64,000 nt of DNA from Bradyrhizobium genosp. L. Its GTDB lineage: Bacteria; Pseudomonadota; Alphaproteobacteria; Rhizobiales; Xanthobacteraceae. The position numbers and the translations under genes are program-made. The DNA is taken from contig NZ_CP061378.1 of NCBI RefSeq assembly GCF_015624485.1, forward strand, positions 6,076,001 through 6,140,000, in the 5' to 3' direction. Below, one piece after another: positions 17,211-25,020 of the stretch. A model generated the notes under the pieces. The model searched no databases. It was not told the origin of the DNA and worked only from the letters and a program-made list of their open reading frames with translations. How positions within the stretch are numbered: the first letter of the stretch is position 1; every line of letters begins with the position of its first letter.

Positions 17211-17575
17211 CCGGACGGTCCCACGAAATCGATCAATTCGTGAAGGCGCGCTGGCGCGCGATCGGCCTGTCGCCGGACGATCTCGCCGAGGTGCTCGGCG
17301 CCGGCGCGGAGCAGCCCGCGAAAGCCGGCAACGGCGAGATCGCCGTCGGGCGGCTGGTGCAGCTCGCAACCGCCTTGGGCGTCGGCAACGGCCGCGGCGG
17401 TGTCGAGGCGCGCCGATCAGGCGCGAACGAGGCGATCACGGCCGAAGCGCTGCTGGAATTGCGGCTGCTGCGGCTGTTCCGTGACCTGAAGGAGCCCGGC
17501 ACGCAGCGCATATTGGTCCAACTGGTCGAACAGATCGTCAAGCGCCAGGCCGCCGCTCCGCCCGAGGCCGGCTGA
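17207..17575 (+). CDS. 122-aa protein coupled to the LysR regulator
   Basis: The start ATG overlaps the LysR stop (ATGA), so the two are translationally coupled. The N terminus (FVKARWRAIGLSPDDLAEVL, with LVQLATALGV further on) is weakly similar to XRE-type helix-turn-helix proteins but lacks a clear recognition helix. The C terminus (LLELRLLRLFRDLKEP, RILVQLVEQIVKRQ) is a strong amphipathic helix. No family is assigned. It may modulate the LysR protein (inference). Confidence 0.7.
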   Translation: MTGRSHEIDQFVKARWRAIGLSPDDLAEVLGAGAEQPAKAGNGEIAVGRLVQLATALGVGNGRGGVEARRSGANEAITAEALLELRLLRLFRDLKEPGTQRILVQLVEQIVKRQAAAPPEAG

Positions 17576-17729
17576 CCGCGATCCCTCGCGGCCCGCGCAT
17601 GGTCGCGATGCATCCGCCGCCATTGATGGAATGGCCAAATCCGTGTCTGTGGCTGAGGCCGGGAGATACCGGCCCGGCGGCGATCCGCGGGGCGCGGGCC
17701 GCGGCGTCATCGAGGCCGGGCCCCATTGA

Positions 17730-18659
17730 ATGTCTGCTTCCGAATCCACTTCGACGCCCGCGTCCGGCGGCTGGATCGCCAACCAGCCCTATCTCCTGCT
17801 GTGCATCACCGCGACGTGCTGGGCCGGCAACGCCATCGTCGGCCGGCTTGCCGCCGGCCACATTCCGCCGGTGACGCTGTCGTTCCTGCGCTGGTCGGCG
17901 GCATTCCTGATCGTGCTGCCGTTCGCCTGGAAGCACCTGGCGCGCGACTGGGCCGCGATCCGCAAGAATCTCGGCATCATGGTGCTGCTGTCGATATCAG
18001 GCATCTCGGCCTTCAACACGCTGCAATACTGGGCGCTCGAGCACACCATGGCGCTGAACACGATGCTGCTGCAATCGGCAGCGCCGCTGGTGGTCGCGCT
18101 GTGGTCGCTGGTCCTGCTCGGCGCCCGGCTGACGGTGGCACAATTGTGTGGCGTGCTGCTCTCGCTGTGCGGCGTGCTGGTGATCCTGCTGCATGGCGAT
18201 CTCACCTCGCTGTCGAAGATCGACTTCAATAAGGGCGACCTGATCTTCATCGTCGCGCTGGTGATCTTCGCGCTGTATTCGGTGCTGACGCTAAAGCGGC
18301 CCGCGATCCACGGCCTCTCGGTCGCGGCCTTCACCTTCGGCTGCGGCGCGCTGTTCCTGATCCCGTTCTTCGTCTGGGAGCTCTCCGCGCGGCCGGTGAT
18401 GCAGCTCACCACCAATAATCTGCTGTCGCTGTTCTATGTCGCGGTGTTCCCCTCGACGCTGGCCTATCTCTGCTTCAACCGCGGCGTGCAGCTGATCGGC
18501 GCCAACCGCGCCGCGCCGTTCTTTCACATGGTTCCGGTGTTCGGCACCGTGATGTCGATCGTGTTCATCGGCGAGCATCCGCAGGCGTTCCACTTCATCG
18601 GCTTTGCGCTGGTGCTGGCCGGCGTGTTCGCGGCGTCGCGGAAGCAGTCGGCGGCGTGA
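17730..18659 (+). CDS. EamA/DMT-family transporter
   Basis: This 309-aa protein has ten predicted membrane segments in two EamA repeats. The conserved openings are ANQPYLLLCITATCWAGNA and GHIPPVTLSFLRW. The second repeat ends ALVLAGVFAASRK. It belongs to the drug/metabolite transporter superfamily and could export amino acids or metabolites. A close paralog lies at 23951-24895. The 154 bases before it hold no gene. Confidence 0.92.
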   Translation: MSASESTSTPASGGWIANQPYLLLCITATCWAGNAIVGRLAAGHIPPVTLSFLRWSAAFLIVLPFAWKHLARDWAAIRKNLGIMVLLSISGISAFNTLQYWALEHTMALNTMLLQSAAPLVVALWSLVLLGARLTVAQLCGVLLSLCGVLVILLHGDLTSLSKIDFNKGDLIFIVALVIFALYSVLTLKRPAIHGLSVAAFTFGCGALFLIPFFVWELSARPVMQLTTNNLLSLFYVAVFPSTLAYLCFNRGVQLIGANRAAPFFHMVPVFGTVMSIVFIGEHPQAFHFIGFALVLAGVFAASRKQSAA

Positions 18660-18780
18660 TCGATCCTCCCCTCTCCGGGCGGGCGAGGCGAAGGGGACAC
18701 GGTGACTATTTCGGGCAAATCCGCTATTTTCCCGAGACTGCTTCTTTCCCAGGACTGCTTCGCGGACTGATCCGGACAAC

Positions 18781-19590
18781 ATGGCGCGCGCCAGCAATGT
18801 GATGATCGGCACCCTGACGCTGGCCCTGATTGCCGGCTCGCTCGGCGGCTGGCTGGGCTATCAGCGCTATGCCGGCATCAAGCGGCTGGTGCCGTTCCGC
18901 GTGATCTTCGAGGGCACGGCGTCCGGGCTGCGCCGCGGCGGCAGCGTGAATTTTGCCGGCGTGCGCATCGGCGAGGTGGTGTCGATCAGGCTCGACCGCC
19001 ACCGCGTGGTGGCGATGACCCGGATCGAGGGCAATGCACCGATCCGCAAGGACACCCAGGTCGGCCTCGAATTCCAGGGCCTGACCGGGATCGCGGCGAT
19101 CTCCTTCACCGGCGGTACCGACGATGCACCGGAGCCGCCGCTCGGCGCCGACGGCATTCCGGAGCTGACCGCCGACCCCGAAGGCACCATGGGCGTGCAG
19201 GAGAAGCTGCGCGTCGCGCTGCGCAATGTCGACCGCATCATCGTCGAGAACGAGGCCGACGTGAAGGACACGCTGCGCGGCTTCGAGACCTTCACCGATT
19301 CGCTGTCCGGCAACGGCGAAATGGTCGCCGCCTTCGTCGATGCCGCCGCGGACGGCGTCGACGCGGCCGACGCCAAGATCACCTCGGCCGACAGATACCT
19401 CAAGACGCTGGGCAGCGACAAATATGGCGGCGAGCTGCTGCCGACCGTGATCTCGTTGCGCGAACTGGTGCAGAGCTTCGACAAGAAGTCCGGCGCCTTC
19501 ATCGCCGACACCCGCAAGACGCTCAACGACGTCAGCCAGTCCGTCAACGCGTTCAACGCGAAAATTGCCGGGCCGGCCCGCAGGCGCTAA
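18781..19590 (+). CDS. MCE/MlaD-domain protein, orphan
   Basis: This 269-aa protein has an N-terminal membrane anchor (VMIGTLTLALIAGSLGGWLG) and one MCE/MlaD domain (VIFEGTASGLRRGGSVNFAG, VRIGEVVSIRLD). A helical C-terminal region follows (TLNDVSQSVNAFNAK). MlaD proteins bind lipids in the periplasm for transport between membranes. The usual MlaE permease and MlaF ATPase genes are absent here, so it must use partners encoded elsewhere. The hydroxy-acid oxidase gene follows 41 bases later. Confidence 0.88.
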   Translation: MARASNVMIGTLTLALIAGSLGGWLGYQRYAGIKRLVPFRVIFEGTASGLRRGGSVNFAGVRIGEVVSIRLDRHRVVAMTRIEGNAPIRKDTQVGLEFQGLTGIAAISFTGGTDDAPEPPLGADGIPELTADPEGTMGVQEKLRVALRNVDRIIVENEADVKDTLRGFETFTDSLSGNGEMVAAFVDAAADGVDAADAKITSADRYLKTLGSDKYGGELLPTVISLRELVQSFDKKSGAFIADTRKTLNDVSQSVNAFNAKIAGPARRR

Positions 19591-19631
19591 CGTGCGCCCT
19601 TGAACCAAGAACAACAACGGAAACGCTGACC

Positions 19632-20846
19632 GTGCACGATCGAACCGCGCCCTCCCCGCCTCCCGCAACCGTCACCCGTGCCACGAGCGCCGTACCGCGC
19701 CGCTTGCAGCGCTATCTCACGCTCGACGATTTCGAGCCGCAGGCGCGGCGGATCCTGCCCAAATTCCTCTATGGCTACATCTCCGGCGGCGCCGAGACCG
19801 ATGCGGCGCGCGCCGACAATCGCAAGGCGTTCGAGGAATACGGCTTCGTGCCGCGCGTCCTGCAGGACGTCTCCGGCCGCGACCAGACCACGACGCTGTT
19901 CGGCAAGAGCTATGCCTCGCCGTTCGGCATTCCGCCGATGGGCTCGTCGGCGCTGTGCGCCTATCGCGGCGACATCGTGCTGACGCGCGCGGCCGCCGCG
20001 GCCAACATCCCGATGATCCTGTCGGCCTCCTCGCTGATCACGCTGGAAGACGTCCGCGCCAACAATCCGGACGCCTGGTACCAGGCCTATCTGGCCGGCG
20101 TCGACGAGCGCATCGAACCGCTGGTCGACCGCGTCGCGGCCGCCGGTTACGACACCTTCGTCGTCACCGCCGACGTGCCGGTGCCGCCGAACCGCGAGAA
20201 CAACATCCGCAACGGCTTTCAGGTGCCGTTGTCGATCACGCCGCGGGTGTTCTGGGACACCATCAGCCATCCCGACTGGCTGCTCAACACCTGGGCCCGC
20301 ACCGTGTTCAACCACGGCATGCCGCATTTCGAGAACATGGATGCCAAGCAGGGCCCGCCGGTGCTGTCGAAGAACCTGATGCGCAACATCGGCAACCGCG
20401 ACCAGCTCGCCTGGAAGCATGTCGCGCTGATCCGCAAGCGCTGGCCCGGCAAGCTCGTGGTCAAGGGCCTGATCTCGCCGGAAGACGCGCGGCTCGCCCG
20501 CGAGCATGGCTGCGACGGCGTGCTGGTCTCCAACCATGGCGGCCGCCAGCTCGATTACACCTTCTCCGGCCTGCGCACGCTGCCGGAGATCGCGGCGCAA
20601 AAGGGCAACATGACCGTGATGGTGGACGGCGGCATCCGCCGCGGCACCGACGTGATCAAGGCGCTGGCGCTCGGCGCCGACTTCGTCTGGGTCGGCCGCC
20701 CGTTCCTCTATGCCGCGGTTGCCGCGGGCGAGGCCGGCGTAACGCGTGCGATCTCGCTGCTGCAGGCCGAGATCGACCGCGACCTCGCGCTATCAGGCAT
20801 CCGCAGCCTGAAGGAGATCACGCCGGAGCTGGTGCGGAAGTTTTGA
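19632..20846 (+). CDS. FMN-dependent alpha-hydroxy-acid oxidase/dehydrogenase
   Basis: This 404-aa protein of the LldD/glycolate-oxidase family starts at GTG 19632 and oxidises 2-hydroxy acids to 2-keto acids. Visible motifs are LPKFLYGYISGGAETD, the FMN-binding PMGSSAL, the active-site SNHGGRQLDYT with the catalytic His, and DGGIRRGTDVIKALALGA. The N-terminal 25 residues are proline-rich and probably flexible. A second family member lies at 47653-48789. The substrate (lactate, mandelate or glycolate) cannot be fixed from sequence. Confidence 0.9.
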   Translation: MHDRTAPSPPPATVTRATSAVPRRLQRYLTLDDFEPQARRILPKFLYGYISGGAETDAARADNRKAFEEYGFVPRVLQDVSGRDQTTTLFGKSYASPFGIPPMGSSALCAYRGDIVLTRAAAAANIPMILSASSLITLEDVRANNPDAWYQAYLAGVDERIEPLVDRVAAAGYDTFVVTADVPVPPNRENNIRNGFQVPLSITPRVFWDTISHPDWLLNTWARTVFNHGMPHFENMDAKQGPPVLSKNLMRNIGNRDQLAWKHVALIRKRWPGKLVVKGLISPEDARLAREHGCDGVLVSNHGGRQLDYTFSGLRTLPEIAAQKGNMTVMVDGGIRRGTDVIKALALGADFVWVGRPFLYAAVAAGEAGVTRAISLLQAEIDRDLALSGIRSLKEITPELVRKF

Positions 20847-20992
20847 GCGAGTAGCGTCCGCGGCCCTGCGAGCACGAGGGCGCACTGCCAAATATCGAAA
20901 ACAACCCCATGCAAAGGAGCCGGCGGCTGCCGGCGTTCGACGGCAACTTGACACGTCGGGCAAATCAGCGGTACTCTTCCAATATTCCGAAA

Positions 20993-21397
20993 TCACGCAT
21001 AGCGCGCCGCGCCCATGCAGAGCGCGGTGATCGCGAGCAGCCCGGCCGCGATGCGTTGGGCGACCGCGAGCCGCGAACGGGCGCGTGATCCATCATCCGC
21101 ATTGGTGCGCAGCTGCCTGACCGCGCTGCCGCCGACGACGATCTGCACCGCGACCGCAGCCAGCGCCGAAATCGCGCCCAGCGCCAAAATCTGCTCCGAC
21201 CGCGCGAACGAGCCCTCGTGAACAAGATGCCAGAGCGTGGCGCCGGTGACGATCGCGACCGTCGCGGCGCCGAGCTGCGGGCCCAGCAGCCGCTCGCCGC
21301 CGAGACCGCCGGTGCGCGCCAAAGTGAAGCTCGAGCCAGCCCAAAACACCGATGACAGGACGTGCAAGGACAGGGCTATGATGAGGGCGGTCTGCAT
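20993..21397 (-). CDS. Four-span membrane protein paired with TetR
   Basis: This 134-aa protein has four hydrophobic segments and histidines in the first and second (LSLHVLSSVFWAG and ATLWHLVH). That pattern is reminiscent of small heme- or copper-related membrane proteins such as the CopD/DUF2269 group, but I cannot assign it. It is divergent from the TetR gene across a 76-base gap with a perfect 15-base palindrome. It is probably repressed by that regulator. Confidence 0.75.
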   Translation of the reverse strand: MQTALIIALSLHVLSSVFWAGSSFTLARTGGLGGERLLGPQLGAATVAIVTGATLWHLVHEGSFARSEQILALGAISALAAVAVQIVVGGSAVRQLRTNADDGSRARSRLAVAQRIAAGLLAITALCMGAARYA

Positions 21398-21430
21398 GGT
21401 CTCGCTCCAGAACGGTCTTTGGAAATTAGA

Positions 21431-21445
21431 TATACATAATGTATA
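21431..21445. promoter_or_regulatory. Perfect palindrome, likely TetR operator
   Basis: TATACAT-A-ATGTATA is a perfect inverted repeat in the short gap between the membrane-protein gene and tetR. It also contains -10-like TATA sequences in both directions. A TetR dimer bound here would block both promoters. Confidence 0.7.
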
Positions 21446-21473
21446 ATCAATTCGACGAAAGCAAGGCAGACGG

Positions 21474-22139
21474 ATGCCGCCGCGCAGCTATGTGAGCCCG
21501 GCGCGCAGCGCGGCCGCGGCCGAGACCCGCGAGCGCGTGCTCGAGGCAGCCTCGCGCACGCTGCGCGAAGGCGAGAGCATTGCGCGCTTTTCGCTGGACA
21601 CGGTGGCGAAAGCGGCCGGCGTGACCCGGCTCACCGTCTACAACCAGTTCGGCTCGCGGCGCGGGCTGCTGGAGGCGGTGTTCGACGGCATCGCCCGGCA
21701 GGGCGGGCTGCATCAGCTCGCCGAGGCCTGGACCACGCCCGATCCCCAGGCCGCGCTGGATCGGGTGATCGAGATCTTTTGCGGCTTCTGGAGCCGCGAT
21801 CCGGCGATCGGCCGGCTGCACGACGCGATGGCCACCGATCCGGAGTTCGCCGAAGCCATCCGCGAGCGCAACGACCGCCGCCGCCGCGGTTTTACCGCCA
21901 TGGTCGACCGGATCGCGGGCGACGCGGCGTCGCCGCAGGCCCGCAAGGACGCTGTCGACCTGCTGTTCATGCTGACGAGCTATCCGACCTTCGCCTCGCT
22001 GCGCCCGGGGCGGACGCGGGAGGAGGTCTGCCGGCTGCTGCAAGCCGCCTGCCGCGGCGTGATTGCGCCGCTATCATCCTATAACTCACGGGCGGCACCA
22101 AACACTCAGCGTCGTCCCGGCGAAGGCCGGGACCCATGA
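21474..22139 (+). CDS. TetR/AcrR-family regulator
   Basis: This 221-aa protein has the TetR helix-turn-helix at about residues 20-65 (TRERVLEAASRTLREG, FSLDTVAKAAGVTRLTVYNQF) and a ligand domain behind it. It is divergent from the four-span membrane protein and probably autoregulates through the palindrome at 21431. The last ten or so residues (QRRPGEGRDP) are read from the arm of a dispersed palindromic repeat. The original C terminus has thus been replaced or extended by repeat DNA. Confidence 0.9.
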   Translation: MPPRSYVSPARSAAAAETRERVLEAASRTLREGESIARFSLDTVAKAAGVTRLTVYNQFGSRRGLLEAVFDGIARQGGLHQLAEAWTTPDPQAALDRVIEIFCGFWSRDPAIGRLHDAMATDPEFAEAIRERNDRRRRGFTAMVDRIAGDAASPQARKDAVDLLFMLTSYPTFASLRPGRTREEVCRLLQAACRGVIAPLSSYNSRAAPNTQRRPGEGRDP

Positions 22140-22233
22140 CCACCGATAGTCATTGTTGCGCGTTGGCGGAACGACGAGATCGCCCCCTAACATCCGCCGC
22201 GGAGTATGGGTCCCGGCCTTCGCCGGGACGACG
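22111..22233. repeat. MITE-like composite inverted repeat, core type A
   Basis: The left arm (22111-22137, GTCCCGGCGAAGGCCGGGAC) and right arm (22205-22233, its inverse) are each hairpins and are inverted copies of each other. The core between them matches, in inverse orientation, the core of the element at 31461-31584 (the CTCCGCGGCGGATGTT segment is shared). Confidence 0.85.
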
Positions 22234-22270
22234 ACGCATATGGCACCGTTCACGTTTCAGGGTGACGGCA

Positions 22271-22678
22271 TCAGAGCTGCGTCGCCTTGAACTTGCTGTA
22301 GGCCTCGCGTGTCGCGATAATCACGTGCGCCTCGCAGCCGTTGTTGCGGTGCGGGTCGCAGCGCGTCTCGTAGTCGGCCGAGGTCATCATGTCGATGAAA
22401 TCAGCCACGCTCGGATAGTAGACCAGCGCGATGTAATCCCATTGCTGGCCGGCCGGCTCGCCCAGCGCGACCGCCTCGGCATTGCCGGTCCACAGCAGCG
22501 TGCCGCCGCGCGCCTTGATCATCGGCACGGTGAGCGCGCTGTAGCGCAGATAGGCGTCCCGGCCCGAGCCGTCGCCATCGAGCGAGCGTGGGCGAAACCG
22601 CATCAGATTGACCATCACCACCGGTGCCGCGCGGTCGAGCTCGCCCAGGCCTTTGATGTTCAGGAGATCGACACCCAT
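22271..22678 (-). CDS. DUF1330-type protein
   Basis: This 135-aa protein has the dimeric alpha-beta barrel pattern of the DUF1330/EthD-like group: VVMVNLMRFRP, RDAYLRYSALTVPMIKARGG, WDYIALVYYPSVADFIDMM. Its function is unknown, though such folds bind small hydrophobic ligands. The start at 22678 has a GGAG site 8 bases upstream. Longer in-frame starts run into the divergent HD gene and are rejected. Confidence 0.82.
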   Translation of the reverse strand: MGVDLLNIKGLGELDRAAPVVMVNLMRFRPRSLDGDGSGRDAYLRYSALTVPMIKARGGTLLWTGNAEAVALGEPAGQQWDYIALVYYPSVADFIDMMTSADYETRCDPHRNNGCEAHVIIATREAYSKFKATQL

Positions 22679-22835
22679 TCTTTCTGCTCCATCCAGGCAT
22701 ATATTTCCGAGCGCTGGCCGCGGTCCGGCCGCAAAGATTATGTCACATCGCAAGGCTACGCTGAAACGCGCCCGGGCTCGAGGCTTGCACCTCCAGGCTT
22801 GCAAGCGGCCCCTGCGCCTCCCGGAGGTCAAGGCC

Positions 22836-23681
22836 GTGATGACCCTTCCCGAACTTGCGGCCGACGCGCTCGGCAAGTTCCTCGGTGAATACATGCAGCG
22901 CCGGTTCGGCAGCTCGCAGACCGAGCTGGTCGAGATGGTGCCCTCGATCGCGCGGATCGCGATCGAATGCATCGGCAACAGCGACGCGCTCTACCACAAT
23001 GTCGAGCACACCATGCTGGTGACGCTGGCCGGCCACGACATCCTGCGCGGCCGCGCGCTGCATTCGCACATGACCGCGGAGGATTATGCGCATGTCATCA
23101 TCGCCTGCCTCACCCACGATATCGGCTATGTGCGCGGGCTGTTCGAGGCGGACGGCGAGAACGGCTATCTAGTCGATCCCGACGGCCGCAAGGTGACGCT
23201 GACGCGCGGCGCGTCCGACGCAGGCCTGCTGCCCTACCATGTCGACCGCTCCAAGATGTTCGTGATGGAGCGGATCAAGGGCATCCCCCAGCTCGACAAG
23301 GGCCGCATCGCGCGCGCCATCGAGGGCACGCGCTTCCCGTTGAACGTGCCCGGCGAGACCGAGGAATTCGGCGAGGAGGCCGCGCTGCTGCGCGCCGCCG
23401 ACCTGATCGGGCAGCTCGGCGATCCCCACTACATCCGCAAGGCCAACGCGCTGTATCTCGAATTCGAGGAGGCCGGGGTGAACCGCCAGCTCGGCTACGA
23501 CTCGGCCGCCGACCTCGTCGACCGCTACCCGCAATTCTATTGGGACAGCGTCGCCCCGCAGGTGCAGCGCGCGATCCGCCACCTCAACGTCACCTCCAGC
23601 GGCCGGCAATGGATCGCCAATCTCTACAGCAACGTGTTTCGCGCCGAGCGCGACATCTCGCTGTCCGGGCCGCAGCCGTAG
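22836..23681 (+). CDS. HD-domain metal-dependent phosphohydrolase
   Basis: This protein of about 281 aa has the HD-fold motifs ALYHNVEHTMLV, IIACLTHDIGYVRG (the paired His-Asp) and AALLRAADLIGQLGD (the distal Asp). HD proteins hydrolyse phosphoesters such as nucleotides, often with metals. A GGAGG lies 8 bases before GTG 22836 and 11 before ATG 22839, and either may be used. Its position next to DUF1330 gives no clear pathway. Confidence 0.85.
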   Translation: MMTLPELAADALGKFLGEYMQRRFGSSQTELVEMVPSIARIAIECIGNSDALYHNVEHTMLVTLAGHDILRGRALHSHMTAEDYAHVIIACLTHDIGYVRGLFEADGENGYLVDPDGRKVTLTRGASDAGLLPYHVDRSKMFVMERIKGIPQLDKGRIARAIEGTRFPLNVPGETEEFGEEAALLRAADLIGQLGDPHYIRKANALYLEFEEAGVNRQLGYDSAADLVDRYPQFYWDSVAPQVQRAIRHLNVTSSGRQWIANLYSNVFRAERDISLSGPQP

Positions 23682-23745
23682 ACGCGCGTCAAACTATCCT
23701 GCGGGAATGTGAGTGTATGACGCGCGACGTCGCAACAATTTCGAT

Positions 23746-23870
23746 GTCGTCCCGGCGAAAGCCGGGACCCATAACCACGGAAGGGCATGGTTGCGCAACG
23801 CTGGGGCCGCACCTTTTTTCCAACAACCCAATCCTGTGGTAATGGGTCCCGGCTTTCGCCGGGACGACAG
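23746..23870. repeat. MITE-like composite inverted repeat, core type B
   Basis: The arms at 23746-23772 and 23843-23869 are inverse copies with GTCCCGGC hairpins. The core shares GGGGCCGC- and TTCCAACAA-like segments with the element at 61914-62036, which defines a second core type. Confidence 0.85.
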
Positions 23871-23950
23871 CGGTGGTGGTAGCCGCGCATGGCTCCAATC
23901 CGCTCTTTCGCCTTGTCGCGACGCCGGTTCGGGCACAACATCGGCGGATA

Positions 23951-24895
23951 ATGACCGCCTTGCCGTCCGCACCCGCCGTCCCGACCAGACGCTCGCCGCT
24001 CAACTGGCTCAACAATCAACCCTATTTGCTGCTCAGCCTGACCTCGCTGTTCTGGGCCGCCAACATCGTGCTGGCGCGGCATGTCGGCAGCCATGTGCCG
24101 CCGATCACGCTGACCACGATCCGCTGGTTCGGCGTGTTCCTGATCCTGCTGCCGTTCGCGTGGCCGCATCTGAGAGCGGACTGGCCCAAGCTGCGCAGCG
24201 CGCTGCCGCTGATGCTGTTGCTGTCCGCGGTCGGCTTCGCGTTCAACAACGCGATCTCCTACTGGGCCATGCAATATACCGAGGCGCTGAATGCGCTCTT
24301 GATCCAGTCGGCCGGCCCGCTGTTCGTGGCGCTGTGGTCGCTGGTGCTGTTCGGCGTGCGGCTGACGCCGGCGCAGCTCGCCGGGATCGCGATCTCGCTC
24401 GCCGGCGTGCTCATCATCATCCTGCGCGGCGATGTCGCGGCGCTCGCCTCGATCAGCTTCAACCGCGGCGACATCATGTTCGGCGCTTCACTGGTGTCGT
24501 TCGGGCTGTATTCGGCGCTGATCCCGCGGCGGCCGAAAATCCACCAACTCTCGCTGATCTCCTTCACCACCTGCTGCGGCGCGTTGATGCTGCTGCCGGC
24601 GGCAATCTGGGAGTTCTCCTCCGGCGCGACCTTGCAGTTCGACCCGCTGACGCTGGCGACGCTGGCCTATGTGCTGATCTTCCCGTCGACGCTGGCCTAT
24701 CTGTTCTTCAACCGCGGCGTCGCGCTGATCGGCCCGAACCGCGCCGCGCCGTTCTTCCATCTGGTGCCGGTGTTCGGCTCGGCGATGGCGATCCTGCTGC
24801 TCGGCGAGACGCTGGCGCCGTATCACCTGATCGGCTACGCGCTGGTGCTCGCCGGCGTCATCATCGCTTCGCGCCAGGGATCGGCGAAAAGGTAG
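23951..24895 (+). CDS. EamA/DMT-family transporter, paralog
   Basis: This 314-aa ten-span transporter is clearly paralogous to that at 17730-18659. It shares the NNQPYLLLSLTSLFWAANI opening, GSHVPPITLTTIRW, and the loop FPSTLAYLFFNRGVALIG. The ATG at 23951 follows a repeat element, so 26 further in-frame codons upstream are discarded. The substrate is unknown. A second inverted repeat follows directly downstream and could end transcription. Confidence 0.92.
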   Translation: MTALPSAPAVPTRRSPLNWLNNQPYLLLSLTSLFWAANIVLARHVGSHVPPITLTTIRWFGVFLILLPFAWPHLRADWPKLRSALPLMLLLSAVGFAFNNAISYWAMQYTEALNALLIQSAGPLFVALWSLVLFGVRLTPAQLAGIAISLAGVLIIILRGDVAALASISFNRGDIMFGASLVSFGLYSALIPRRPKIHQLSLISFTTCCGALMLLPAAIWEFSSGATLQFDPLTLATLAYVLIFPSTLAYLFFNRGVALIGPNRAAPFFHLVPVFGSAMAILLLGETLAPYHLIGYALVLAGVIIASRQGSAKR

Positions 24896-24913
24896 TGCGG
24901 CGAACGCCGGAAT

Positions 24914-25004
24914 CGTAGGGTGGGCAAAGGCGCACTTGCGCCGTGCCCTCCATCAAGTGTCGTGCGCGTGAAGGTGGGCACGCTTGCGCTTTGCCCACCC
25001 TACG
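24914..25004. repeat. Long inverted repeat, GTAGGGTGGGCAAAG family
   Basis: This is the second copy of the element at 4494-4583. It has CGTAGGGTGGGCAAAGGCGC arms and a shorter, diverged centre. It separates converging genes (EamA and the chemoreceptor). Confidence 0.85.
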
Positions 25005-25020
25005 CACTACGGATCCGACC

